9,747 nt of DNA from Coriobacteriaceae bacterium (GTDB lineage Bacteria > Actinomycetota > Coriobacteriia > Coriobacteriales > UMGS124), in the NCBI GenBank assembly GCA_019420325.1, contig JAHZHK010000105.1, forward strand, positions 1-9,747. The letters are read 5' to 3'. The translations under genes were made by a program, and so were the position numbers. The notes below the pieces were generated by a model that saw only the letters and a list, made by a program, of their open reading frames with translations, had not been told where the DNA came from and searched no databases. Position 1 is the first letter of the stretch. Every line of letters begins with the position of its first letter. Positions 1-5,835 of the stretch are shown piece after piece.

Positions 1-2
1 AC

Positions 3-101
3 GCTGGCGCGGGAGGGATTGCGGCCGGGGGCTACTTGTTCATTGCTTTCCTAGATGAGAGAAGTCCGCATCTCGATTGTGAGACTTTGGTTGGGCCGTA
101 A
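3..101 (+). CDS. Possible C-terminal end of an upstream membrane protein (partial)
   Basis: Frame 3 is open from the window edge to a TAA at 99-101 and would encode 32 residues. The first part is small and hydrophobic (AGAGGIAAGGYLFIAFL), followed by a charged polar tail (DERSPHLD), which is how the last transmembrane helix of a transporter or membrane-bound regulator often ends. The stop lies 21 bp before the start of the first reductase gene, which would suit co-transcription. The other two plus frames stop at 54 and 57, and the minus strand shows no sensible reading. The fragment is too short to name a family, and an open frame of this length could arise by chance. Confidence 0.33.
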   Translation, partial: AGAGGIAAGGYLFIAFLDERSPHLDCETLVGP

Positions 102-110
102 AACGTTTAA

Positions 111-115
111 GGGAG
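111..115 (+). promoter_or_regulatory. Ribosome binding site deciding the first reductase start
   Basis: GGGAG lies 7 nt before ATG 123. An in-frame TTG at 117 is too close to this site, and a later ATG at 144 has only a G-run 3-4 nt upstream. ATG 123 also keeps the Arg-Arg pair near residue 10, as usual for Tat signals. Confidence 0.75.
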
Positions 116-122
116 ATTGACA

Positions 123-2057
123 ATGAGAAACACCGGGGGATTTATGGACCGTCGTTCGTTCGTGCGCGTCTCTTCGATGGCCGCTGCCGCTTCAATGATG
201 CTGGGTTCTACCGCCGCCGCGCATGGAGCGCCCGCCGAGAGCGAAAATGCTCGCCCGACGTACAAGCCCGGCGTCTATTCTGCCGTGGGGACGGGTCGTA
301 AAAGCGACGTGACGGTCGAGGTCTCGTTCACCGAGTTCTCAATCGAGTCCGTCACGGTTGTCGACCATCATGAGACCGAACGCATCGCCCGTCCCGCTAT
401 CGAACGCATTCCTGCGGAAATCGTCGAGTACCAGTCGCTCGCCGTGGACGCTGTTACCGGTGCGACGTTTACGAGTTTTGCAATCCTTTCCGCAGTGGAA
501 GACTGCGTGGAACAGGCAGGTGGCGATGCGTCACTGCTCAAGAATGCCCCTACGAAAGAACAAGAGGAATCCGTTGTAGAGATTGAAAGCGACCTGGTCG
601 TTATAGGCGCGGGCATTTCCGGCATGGCGGCTGCTCTGGCGGCGTCCCAGCGGGGGGCCAAGGTGACCGTTTTTGAAAAATCGTCCTCTATGGGAGGAAA
701 TGCCCTGGTGAGCGGCGGTTTCATTGAGCATACCGATGCCCCCGAAGAGCTGCGGGTCGACGTTAATGAGGGCTACGCATCCATCTTTGAAGAGGTGCTG
801 CAGTTTAACCGCGAAGCCGGTCTTGATGATGACCTGGTCGACAACGTGCAGCGGCAGTGGGATGAGTATTACGCCAAGGGGAACACGAAGCTGTTCAGCT
901 CGGCCGAGTTCTTGGCGTTGCAGCTTTGCATGCTTGAAGGTAACACCTATGATTTCCAGCTTGGATACGCCCAGGAAGTGCAGGACGGCGTTGCCTGGCT
1001 GACGGACATGGGTTATCCCTGGATGCCCTTGGTTGCTATCCCCGGATATTCCTGGGCACATTTCTCAAACTCTAAGGAAGCGGTCAACGGAGAGGGATAC
1101 TTCAACCTGTTTGAGGACGAGATGGCAGGGCTCAGTTTGGAGGTGCTGTTTGAGACTCCTGCCGAGAATCTGCTTGTCGAAAACGGCAAGGTCGTCGGTG
1201 TTGTGGGAACTTCGGGAGACGGGACAACCTATCGTGTCGTTGCCAAAGATGCGGTCATCGTTGCTTCGGGTGGCTACTCCGACAACCGCGATATGCTCAT
1301 CGAACACGACCAGATGTGGAACTGGGAAGACCTTTCGGTATTCCATAGCGACAACAACTATGGGCATACGGGTGACGGAATTCGTATGGCCTTGGATGCA
1401 GGTGCGGCATTTGGTGACCTGCCCTTCAACCAGATGATTTTCCCGTTCGTTGACACGGTAATGTTCGCAACCGAAACTACGGTTGGCGAAACGAACGAGA
1501 GCCTGTATGTGAACAAGGATGGCAAGAGATTCTGCAACGAGGCAGGCAGCAGGACGGATATGACGATTGCCCTGATGGAGCAGAAGGATGGCGTGGCATT
1601 TCAGGTGGTCGATCACGACAGCTCGATGATTACCGACGGCAAGACTCACACGGGCATGGACGTTGAGTACCTTATCAAGCGCGGTATCCTTTATCGCGCG
1701 GAGAGCTTGGAGGAACTTGCCGACCTGATGGGCGTGGATGTGGATGCGTTCATGGAGACCGTTGCTGAATACAATGAAATGACGCAGACATACACCGACC
1801 TGGAGTTCGGCAGGTCGAGTTTTGGGCCTAACGCGCAGCTCGATACGCCCCCGTTCTACGCATCTCCCCGTACGTGGGCCATGCATATCACCATGGACGG
1901 CGTTGCGGTTGACGGGGAGCATCGGGCGTTGGATGCCGATGGAAACCCCGTGCCGGGTCTCTATGTTGTGGGCGAAGCCGCCTGCGGCGGACGAGGGGTT
2001 GGTAGCCTGGGTGCCGGTTATGCCGTTGCGCAGGCCCTTTACGGAGGACTTGCATAA
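123..2057 (+). CDS. Tat-exported FMN-binding/FAD-dependent reductase (fumarate/urocanate reductase-like flavoprotein)
   Basis: This 644-residue protein is probably an extracytoplasmic flavoprotein that reduces an organic, likely alpha,beta-unsaturated, acceptor. It opens with a twin-arginine signal (DRRSFV, residues 9-14) and an Ala-rich hydrophobic stretch to about residue 36. Residues about 45-133 form an FMN-binding domain whose DAVTGAT motif (109-115) fits covalent flavinylation at Thr115 by an ApbE-type enzyme. An FAD-binding Rossmann fold starts at residue 157 with GAGISG (162-167) and the following MGGN. The family motif GKRFCNE is at 467-473, and the C-terminal FAD loop GLYVVGEA starts at 612. 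Where classical fumarate reductases read HGANRLGG this protein reads RGVGSLGA (624-631), so the substrate-binding Arg appears to be Ser; the substrate is probably not fumarate. ATG 123 is chosen over TTG 117 because GGGAG at 111-115 lies 7 nt upstream. Third codon positions are much less G/C-biased than in the next gene. Confidence 0.93.
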   Translation: MRNTGGFMDRRSFVRVSSMAAAASMMLGSTAAAHGAPAESENARPTYKPGVYSAVGTGRKSDVTVEVSFTEFSIESVTVVDHHETERIARPAIERIPAEIVEYQSLAVDAVTGATFTSFAILSAVEDCVEQAGGDASLLKNAPTKEQEESVVEIESDLVVIGAGISGMAAALAASQRGAKVTVFEKSSSMGGNALVSGGFIEHTDAPEELRVDVNEGYASIFEEVLQFNREAGLDDDLVDNVQRQWDEYYAKGNTKLFSSAEFLALQLCMLEGNTYDFQLGYAQEVQDGVAWLTDMGYPWMPLVAIPGYSWAHFSNSKEAVNGEGYFNLFEDEMAGLSLEVLFETPAENLLVENGKVVGVVGTSGDGTTYRVVAKDAVIVASGGYSDNRDMLIEHDQMWNWEDLSVFHSDNNYGHTGDGIRMALDAGAAFGDLPFNQMIFPFVDTVMFATETTVGETNESLYVNKDGKRFCNEAGSRTDMTIALMEQKDGVAFQVVDHDSSMITDGKTHTGMDVEYLIKRGILYRAESLEELADLMGVDVDAFMETVAEYNEMTQTYTDLEFGRSSFGPNAQLDTPPFYASPRTWAMHITMDGVAVDGEHRALDADGNPVPGLYVVGEAACGGRGVGSLGAGYAVAQALYGGLA

Positions 2058-2100
2058 AACGTAATGAGTTGCCTATGCACGGGGTAGTTGTACGTATTAA

Positions 2101-2150
2101 ATGTTGACCGAGAAGGAGACTGGTAATGTTGACCGAGAAGGAGACTGGTA
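2101..2150 (+). repeat. Exact 25-bp tandem duplication covering the ribosome binding site and start of the second reductase
   Basis: Bases 2101-2125 and 2126-2150 are identical. Each copy begins ATGTTGACC and contains AAGGAG (2113-2118 and 2138-2143). The result is two in-frame ATG codons 24 nt apart, 2126 and 2150, each with the same Shine-Dalgarno sequence at normal distance (7 and 6 nt). Such a duplication typically arises by replication slippage and can be lost the same way. Confidence 0.97.
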
Positions 2151-3892
2151 TGGAACTTACGCGCAGGAGCTTCATCGTTGCGGGCGGCACTGCGGTTGCC
2201 GCGGGGGCGGTTGCCGCGTCGGGCGTCGCGCGGGCCGACGAGGCCGCCGAAGACGGCGTGGCTGACGAGGCTGAAGCCGCTGCCGACGAGGAGACCGCGG
2301 CTGTCTGGCCGAACAACGGCGCCATTCTGGGCACGACGCCCGACTGGCTCGGTGTCGAGCCCGAGATTACCGATGACGAGATTGTCGCGACCTACGACAC
2401 CGACATCCTGGTGATCGGCTGCGGCACGGGCGGCATGTTCGCCGTTGCGGCGGCGGCCGAGGAGGGCGCCAACGTCATCGGCATCGACCGCCTCCCCACG
2501 GGCGTGGGCATCCGCGACGACCTGGGCGCCGCGAACTCCCGCTATCAGCAGAAGTGGGGCACCCAAATCGACAAGTTCGACTACATCACGATGGCCACGC
2601 AGTACGCCGCCGGCCACATCAACCAGGCGCTCGTGGCCCTGTGGTACGACGAGTCGGGCGAGGCCATCGACTGGTACGGCGACCGTCTGGCCGAGCGTGG
2701 CGTCGAGCTGTGGCACGAGGCGGGCGACGACGATGAGGGCGACCGCTACAAGCACTACGCCACCGGTCACTCGCCCCGTTGGACCGGCAGCGACGATGGC
2801 AACGGCGGCACGCTCGACGGCAACAAGGTACTGTACGACTACGCGGTCGAGAAGGGCGCGCAGTTCGACTACAGCACGCAGATGGTCAAACTCGTCAAGG
2901 AAGACGGCCGCGTGACCGGTTGCATCGCCACCAACCCCGACGGCGACTACGTGCGCTACAACGCCGCCAAGGGCGTCGTGGTCTGCACGGGCGGCTACTC
3001 GCTCAACTACGACATGATGGAAGCCATGCAGCCGTGGAACCTGCGCATCATCGGCGGCAACTGGTCCGAGCCCGGCGCGTTCGGCGACGGCATCAAGGCG
3101 TGCCTGTGGGCTGGCGCCAAGATGGACGAGACCCACTCGATGATGCTGTTCGACCGCTGCGCCCTGCGCCCCGACCAGGAGACCGGCCGCGCCACTGCCG
3201 AGTCGGGCGACAACGGGCTCTTCTGGATGGGTACGCAGCCGTGGCTCAAGGTCAACGCCGACGGTAAGCGCTTCTTCAACGAGTCGGGCACCTACGAGGG
3301 CATCCTCCATGCCGACGAGTACCAGAAGGGCCACTGCCACTACACCATCTTCGACAGCAACTGGACCACGTATTGCCAGCAGTTCCAGATGCACGGCTGC
3401 TCGCGCCTGGTGCCGTTCGTGAACGACGCCGACCCCAACATGTCCTATGAGGTTATCGAGCAGGGCATGCTGCCCGGCCTTATCGAGGCGGGCCAGGTCA
3501 TCCAGGCCGACACCCTCGAGGAGCTCGCCGAGGGCCTGGGGCTGCCGGTCGACGCGTTCGTGGCCGAGGTCGAGCACTACAACGAGATGTGCGCCGCAGG
3601 CGAGGACACCGACTTCGGCAAGGAGGCCCACCGCCTCACGCCCGTCGACACCGCGCCGTTCTACGGCTGCAAGAACACCAGCTACGTGCTCTGCACGATG
3701 GACGGCATCCAGATCGACACGAACCTGAACGCCATCGACCCCGACGGCAACCCCATCGAGGGCCTCTACGTCGTGGGCAACGACTCGGGTTGCTACTTCG
3801 CCAACACGTACCCCAACCTGTCCACCGGCATGGCGTGCGGCCGCACCGTCACGTTCGGCCGCCACGTGGGCAAGCACCTCGCGGGGCTGTAG
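2150..3892 (+). CDS. Tat-exported FAD-dependent reductase (FAD_binding_2 / fumarate reductase flavoprotein family)
   Basis: A 580-residue secreted flavoprotein, probably a terminal reductase for an organic acceptor. The Tat signal TRRSFI (residues 4-9) is followed by an Ala/Val-rich core and a likely cleavage after ARA (27-29). The mature N-terminus is an acidic Ala/Glu linker (about 30-50). The FAD Rossmann motif GCGTGG is at 90-95, GKRFFNE at 372-378, and the C-terminal FAD loop starts GLYVVGND at 538 and runs into the Coriobacteria-style NTYPNLSTGMACGR. There is no FMN-attachment domain, so electrons must arrive from a separate protein that is not in this window. The C-terminal loop lacks the HGxxRLGG signature of true fumarate reductases, so the substrate is unknown. 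Start: ATG 2150 puts the signal at the very N-terminus; ATG 2126 in the duplicated leader would add eight residues and has an equally good ribosome binding site. It lies 92 bp after the first reductase, perhaps in the same operon, but is far richer in C/G-ending codons. Confidence 0.94.
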   Translation: MELTRRSFIVAGGTAVAAGAVAASGVARADEAAEDGVADEAEAAADEETAAVWPNNGAILGTTPDWLGVEPEITDDEIVATYDTDILVIGCGTGGMFAVAAAAEEGANVIGIDRLPTGVGIRDDLGAANSRYQQKWGTQIDKFDYITMATQYAAGHINQALVALWYDESGEAIDWYGDRLAERGVELWHEAGDDDEGDRYKHYATGHSPRWTGSDDGNGGTLDGNKVLYDYAVEKGAQFDYSTQMVKLVKEDGRVTGCIATNPDGDYVRYNAAKGVVVCTGGYSLNYDMMEAMQPWNLRIIGGNWSEPGAFGDGIKACLWAGAKMDETHSMMLFDRCALRPDQETGRATAESGDNGLFWMGTQPWLKVNADGKRFFNESGTYEGILHADEYQKGHCHYTIFDSNWTTYCQQFQMHGCSRLVPFVNDADPNMSYEVIEQGMLPGLIEAGQVIQADTLEELAEGLGLPVDAFVAEVEHYNEMCAAGEDTDFGKEAHRLTPVDTAPFYGCKNTSYVLCTMDGIQIDTNLNAIDPDGNPIEGLYVVGNDSGCYFANTYPNLSTGMACGRTVTFGRHVGKHLAGL

Positions 3893-3939
3893 CGGGCGCG
3901 CTGCAACGGGCGGTCTGCTCCATCCTGCCATGCGTTTTG

Positions 3940-3976
3940 ACGGTCCCGCGATGTCTTGCATGCGTCGCGGGACCGT
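3940..3976 (+). terminator. GC-rich hairpin, probable terminator of the second reductase gene
   Basis: ACGGTCCCGCGA (3940-3951) and TCGCGGGACCGT (3965-3976) form a perfect 12-bp stem with a 13-nt loop, 47 bp after the stop codon. Only a short T-run (TTT, counting the last stem base) follows, so termination may be weak or the hairpin may mainly protect the mRNA 3' end. It also separates the plus-strand reductase unit from the convergent minus-strand operon. Confidence 0.62.
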
Positions 3977-4080
3977 TTGGTGCGCCGCCGGTTTCGGTCG
4001 CGGCCGATGGAAGGGCGTGTCCGGAGCGACTGCTGGTCGGACGGTTTCTCTGCGAAACGGCCCTTTTCGGACCCCTTCCG

Positions 4081-4344
4081 CTAACTTTGCTTCGCCGAGC
4101 CCTGCATGTTCGAGGGGGCGTATTCCGCTGCCAGCTGTTCGGTGGCGATGCCGTCGTCAATCAGGCGTTGGACCGGGCGACGGTATGATGCGTCCGCCCT
4201 CTCGCTGGCCATCCCTTCGGCTATCCCCTTGGCTTTCTGTCCGGATGAATCGTAGGCGAACGAACCATCCGACATGCTCAGATGTCCGACGAGTTGGGAC
4301 GTTGCGTCGATGACTCGGTACACCCCGAGGGCATCCATTGTCAC
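4081..4344 (-). CDS. Small protein overlapping a HipB-like gene; possible HipA N-terminal-domain remnant
   Basis: An 87-residue reading frame from GTG 4344 (85 residues from ATG 4338) overlaps the stop of the HipB-like gene by four bases (GTGA), the tight coupling seen in toxin-antitoxin pairs. GAGG at 4353-4356 serves the GTG; AGGTGA at 4345-4350 would serve the ATG. The first part, LVGHLSMSDGSFAYD, resembles the N-terminal strand pattern of HipA proteins (gene product, LVGxL, dG, FxYD). The rest (KAKGIAEGMASERADASYRRP) is a polar, likely helical segment that does not resemble HipA, and the kinase domain expected of HipA (about 300 more residues) is absent. It may be a truncated, re-purposed HipA or an unrelated small partner protein. 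The match is by eye and weak; that it is a real gene is more secure than its family. Confidence 0.6.
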   Translation of the reverse strand: MTMDALGVYRVIDATSQLVGHLSMSDGSFAYDSSGQKAKGIAEGMASERADASYRRPVQRLIDDGIATEQLAAEYAPSNMQGSAKQS

Positions 4345-4559
4345 TCACCTCGCCTCTGGGCCACGACGTCAATTCCAAGCATTTGGGCGAGACGAAGCGC
4401 GCGACCCATCTCTACGGTAGGCTTGCCGCGCTCAACGTCGGAGACGAAATTGATTCCCACGCCGCACCATTCTGCCAGGTCGGTTTGCGTGAGGCCCTGC
4501 TCTTTTCGGGCTTGTCTAATAAGCGTGCCGAAGTCGGACACATCTGAGACGGTTGTCAT
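4341..4559 (-). CDS. HipB-like XRE-family transcriptional regulator / antitoxin
   Basis: A 72-residue cytoplasmic DNA-binding protein. Almost the whole length is a Cro/C1 helix-turn-helix: IRQARKEQGLTQTDLAEWCGVG (about 14-35) then INFVSDVERGKPTVEM (about 36-51). The pattern GLTQ..LA...GVG..F.SD.ERGKPTV is characteristic of the small HipB-type regulators encoded just before hipA genes, which repress their own operon. Start: ATG 4559 has GGAGG at 4567-4571, 7 nt upstream. The frame stays open far upstream, but that part is promoter and operator sequence and should not be annotated as protein. It overlaps the downstream small gene by four bases. Three near-palindromic sites upstream are the natural candidates for its own binding. 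No HipA kinase is encoded downstream, so it may now work as a free-standing regulator. Confidence 0.88.
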   Translation of the reverse strand: MTTVSDVSDFGTLIRQARKEQGLTQTDLAEWCGVGINFVSDVERGKPTVEMGRALRLAQMLGIDVVAQRRGE

Positions 4560-4579
4560 GGGTATGCCTCCGGAATTAC

Positions 4580-4678
4580 GATTCACGCGAACGAACGAAA
4601 TTGTAGCATGTTTGTTCTGATTCACCCGTACGAGTGAAAATACCTTTATAAAACGCTGATTCATCCGTTCAAATGAAA
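4580..4678. repeat. Three 21-bp near-palindromic operator-like repeats at exact 39-bp period
   Basis: Three sites start at 4580, 4619 and 4658, each beginning GATTCA and ending GAAA: the centres are TTCACGCGAACGAACGAA, TTCACCCGTACGAGTGAA and TTCATCCGTTCAAATGAA. The middle one is palindromic at 16 of 18 positions; the others are looser. The two spacings are both 39 bp. They span the promoter region of the HipB-like operon and overlap the candidate promoter elements, so they are likely autorepression sites. Confidence 0.85.
4645..4672 (-). promoter_or_regulatory. Candidate promoter of the HipB-like operon
   Basis: Read on the minus strand, TTGAAC (4667-4672) and TATAAA (4645-4650) are separated by 16 bp. 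The -35 element lies inside the third operator-like repeat. A second possible -10, TACAAT (4600-4605), lies closer to the gene and touches the first repeat, but no convincing -35 goes with it. Confidence 0.5.
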
Positions 4679-4750
4679 TTTGTTTTGCACGAAATGAGGC
4701 GGGAGAAGGGCCGCTTCTGAATAGGGTGTGCCTTGCCTGGCCGTGTGCCT

Positions 4751-5674
4751 CTACTCCGCCACTGCCTGTGCCAGCGACCAGAACGCTTTCGTCGCTCGGC
4801 GCATGTCGGTGCCGCTGCCACGCGGACCTGCTGGTTTGCGCACGACATAGGTGCCGAACCACTCGCCGCCTTCCACGGCCAGGCGCAGGGCTACGAAGCC
4901 GCGCGGGGTCTCGGCCACTGAGGGTGGAAAGCCGAAGCATGAGGCGTTGTACTCGTAGAGCAGGTGGCCCAAGAGGGCACTGTCGGTCACGGTGGCGCAG
5001 ATGTTGGGATGGACGTCTTCATCGGCACAGCGTTGCATGACGAAGCGGTGGACGTGATTGTGCTGACCGGCGGTTACGAGTGGCAGGTGGTTGAGGTCGG
5101 AAAGCTCAAGATACGGCCTGCCCGCCAGGGGATGGTCGGCGGGGATGTAGAGCCACACGCCCACGCGCCGCACGCATGTGAAGTCGAGCGAGCCCAGAAG
5201 CGTCGGGTGCGAGCCGACGATGCCGACGTCTGAGTTGCCGCGCTCCACCGCCTCGAGCACGGTGTCGGTGCTCATCTCTTCGATGTAGAGGGCAACCTGC
5301 GGGTGCATCGCGGCATAGCGCTCGAAGAGGCCTTTCGGCACGGCTTTGCGCCCGCCGGTGACGAGGGCGATGTTGAGGGGCTCGCGCAACTCACCGTGCG
5401 CGTCGGGTGCACCTCCGGGGTGACGCAGGGTACGCTCGCAGAGCTGGTCGAATGCCGCCACGACCCTGCGACCGCCGCTCACGAGCTCTTCACCGCGTTC
5501 AGTGGGCACATACCCTGCGTCGATGCGCTCGAACAGGCGCGCGCCCGCTTCGGTTTCCACATTGCGCACCGTTTTGGCCACGGCTTGGCGGGACACGTGC
5601 AACCTCTCGGCCGCCTTTGTGAGCGTGCCGCAGTCGTTGAGCGCGATGATGTAGCGCAGGTCTCGGATGTCCAT
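4751..5674 (-). CDS. LysR-type transcriptional regulator, divergent from the third reductase
   Basis: A 307-residue regulator. Residues 1-60 form the LysR winged helix (MDIRDLRYIIALNDCGTLTK, then AAERLHVSRQAVAKTVRNVE), followed by a linker helix and a periplasmic-binding-protein-like effector domain from about residue 95 (LNIALVTGGRK) to the end, with typical DVGIVGS and HPLAGRPYLELSDL segments. Length is normal for the family. ATG 5674 has AGGGG at a spacing of 5 nt. It is transcribed away from the reductase gene starting at 5836, the classic arrangement in which a LysR protein controls the neighbouring gene in response to its substrate. A perfect T-N11-A palindrome lies 30 bp upstream of its start. 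No terminator is visible between its stop and the HipB-like operon, so read-through into that operon is possible. The effector is unknown, presumably the acceptor used by the third reductase. Confidence 0.93.
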   Translation of the reverse strand: MDIRDLRYIIALNDCGTLTKAAERLHVSRQAVAKTVRNVETEAGARLFERIDAGYVPTERGEELVSGGRRVVAAFDQLCERTLRHPGGAPDAHGELREPLNIALVTGGRKAVPKGLFERYAAMHPQVALYIEEMSTDTVLEAVERGNSDVGIVGSHPTLLGSLDFTCVRRVGVWLYIPADHPLAGRPYLELSDLNHLPLVTAGQHNHVHRFVMQRCADEDVHPNICATVTDSALLGHLLYEYNASCFGFPPSVAETPRGFVALRLAVEGGEWFGTYVVRKPAGPRGSGTDMRRATKAFWSLAQAVAE

Positions 5675-5703
5675 GATGCCCCTGTTTGTTCGACCATAAA
5701 TAT

Positions 5704-5718
5704 GTAACTAAAAGTTAC
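5704..5718. promoter_or_regulatory. Perfect palindromic T-N11-A LysR-type binding site
   Basis: GTAACTAAAAGTTAC is a perfect inverted repeat (6-bp arms, 3-bp spacer). T5705 and A5717 are separated by 11 bases, matching the known LysR-family consensus. It lies 30 bp from the lysR start and about 120 bp from the reductase start. That position suits autorepression of lysR and upstream activation of the reductase gene. Confidence 0.8.
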
Positions 5719-5779
5719 TCCAACCGTAATCGCAAGTGGCGCTTGTCGAATCACATCCGTCTAAACTCCCCACTCGAAA

Positions 5780-5801
5780 GGCGACGCAAAGGGGCGTCGC
5801 C
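5780..5801 (+). promoter_or_regulatory. Leader hairpin upstream of the third reductase
   Basis: GGCGACGC (5780-5787) and GCGTCGCC (5794-5801) form a perfect 8-bp stem around AAAGGG, ending 34 nt before ATG 5836. No T-run follows, so it is not an intrinsic terminator. It could stabilise the leader or influence translation. It is a visible structure without a proven role. Confidence 0.5.
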
Positions 5802-5835
5802 GCACGGGGATTTTCCAGAAATGGAGACGATTCGC

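Noticed and set aside
77..104. TTGTGA-N16-TAAAAC as a promoter for the first reductase
   Set aside because: Both hexamers match the consensus only partly, and the implied start would fall on the ribosome binding site itself, leaving no leader.
2051..2079. TGCATA/TATGCA inverted repeat as a terminator between the first two reductases
   Set aside because: A weak A/T-rich 6-bp stem with a 17-nt loop and no T-run; the two genes may simply be co-transcribed.
2039..3961. Very long minus-strand open frame opposite the second reductase
   Set aside because: It results from the extreme third-position G/C bias of the plus-strand gene. Its translation is a low-complexity Val/Ala/Arg/His-rich string with no family pattern, and the opposite strand encodes a clear flavoprotein.
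4035..4073. Imperfect hairpin just after the small HipB-associated gene as a minus-strand terminator
   Set aside because: The stem is interrupted by mismatches and no T-run follows on the minus strand.
4560..4940. N-terminal extension of the HipB-like frame
   Set aside because: The extension covers the operator repeats and promoter and overlaps lysR. The internal ATG 4559 with GGAGG and the family length both support the 72-residue protein.
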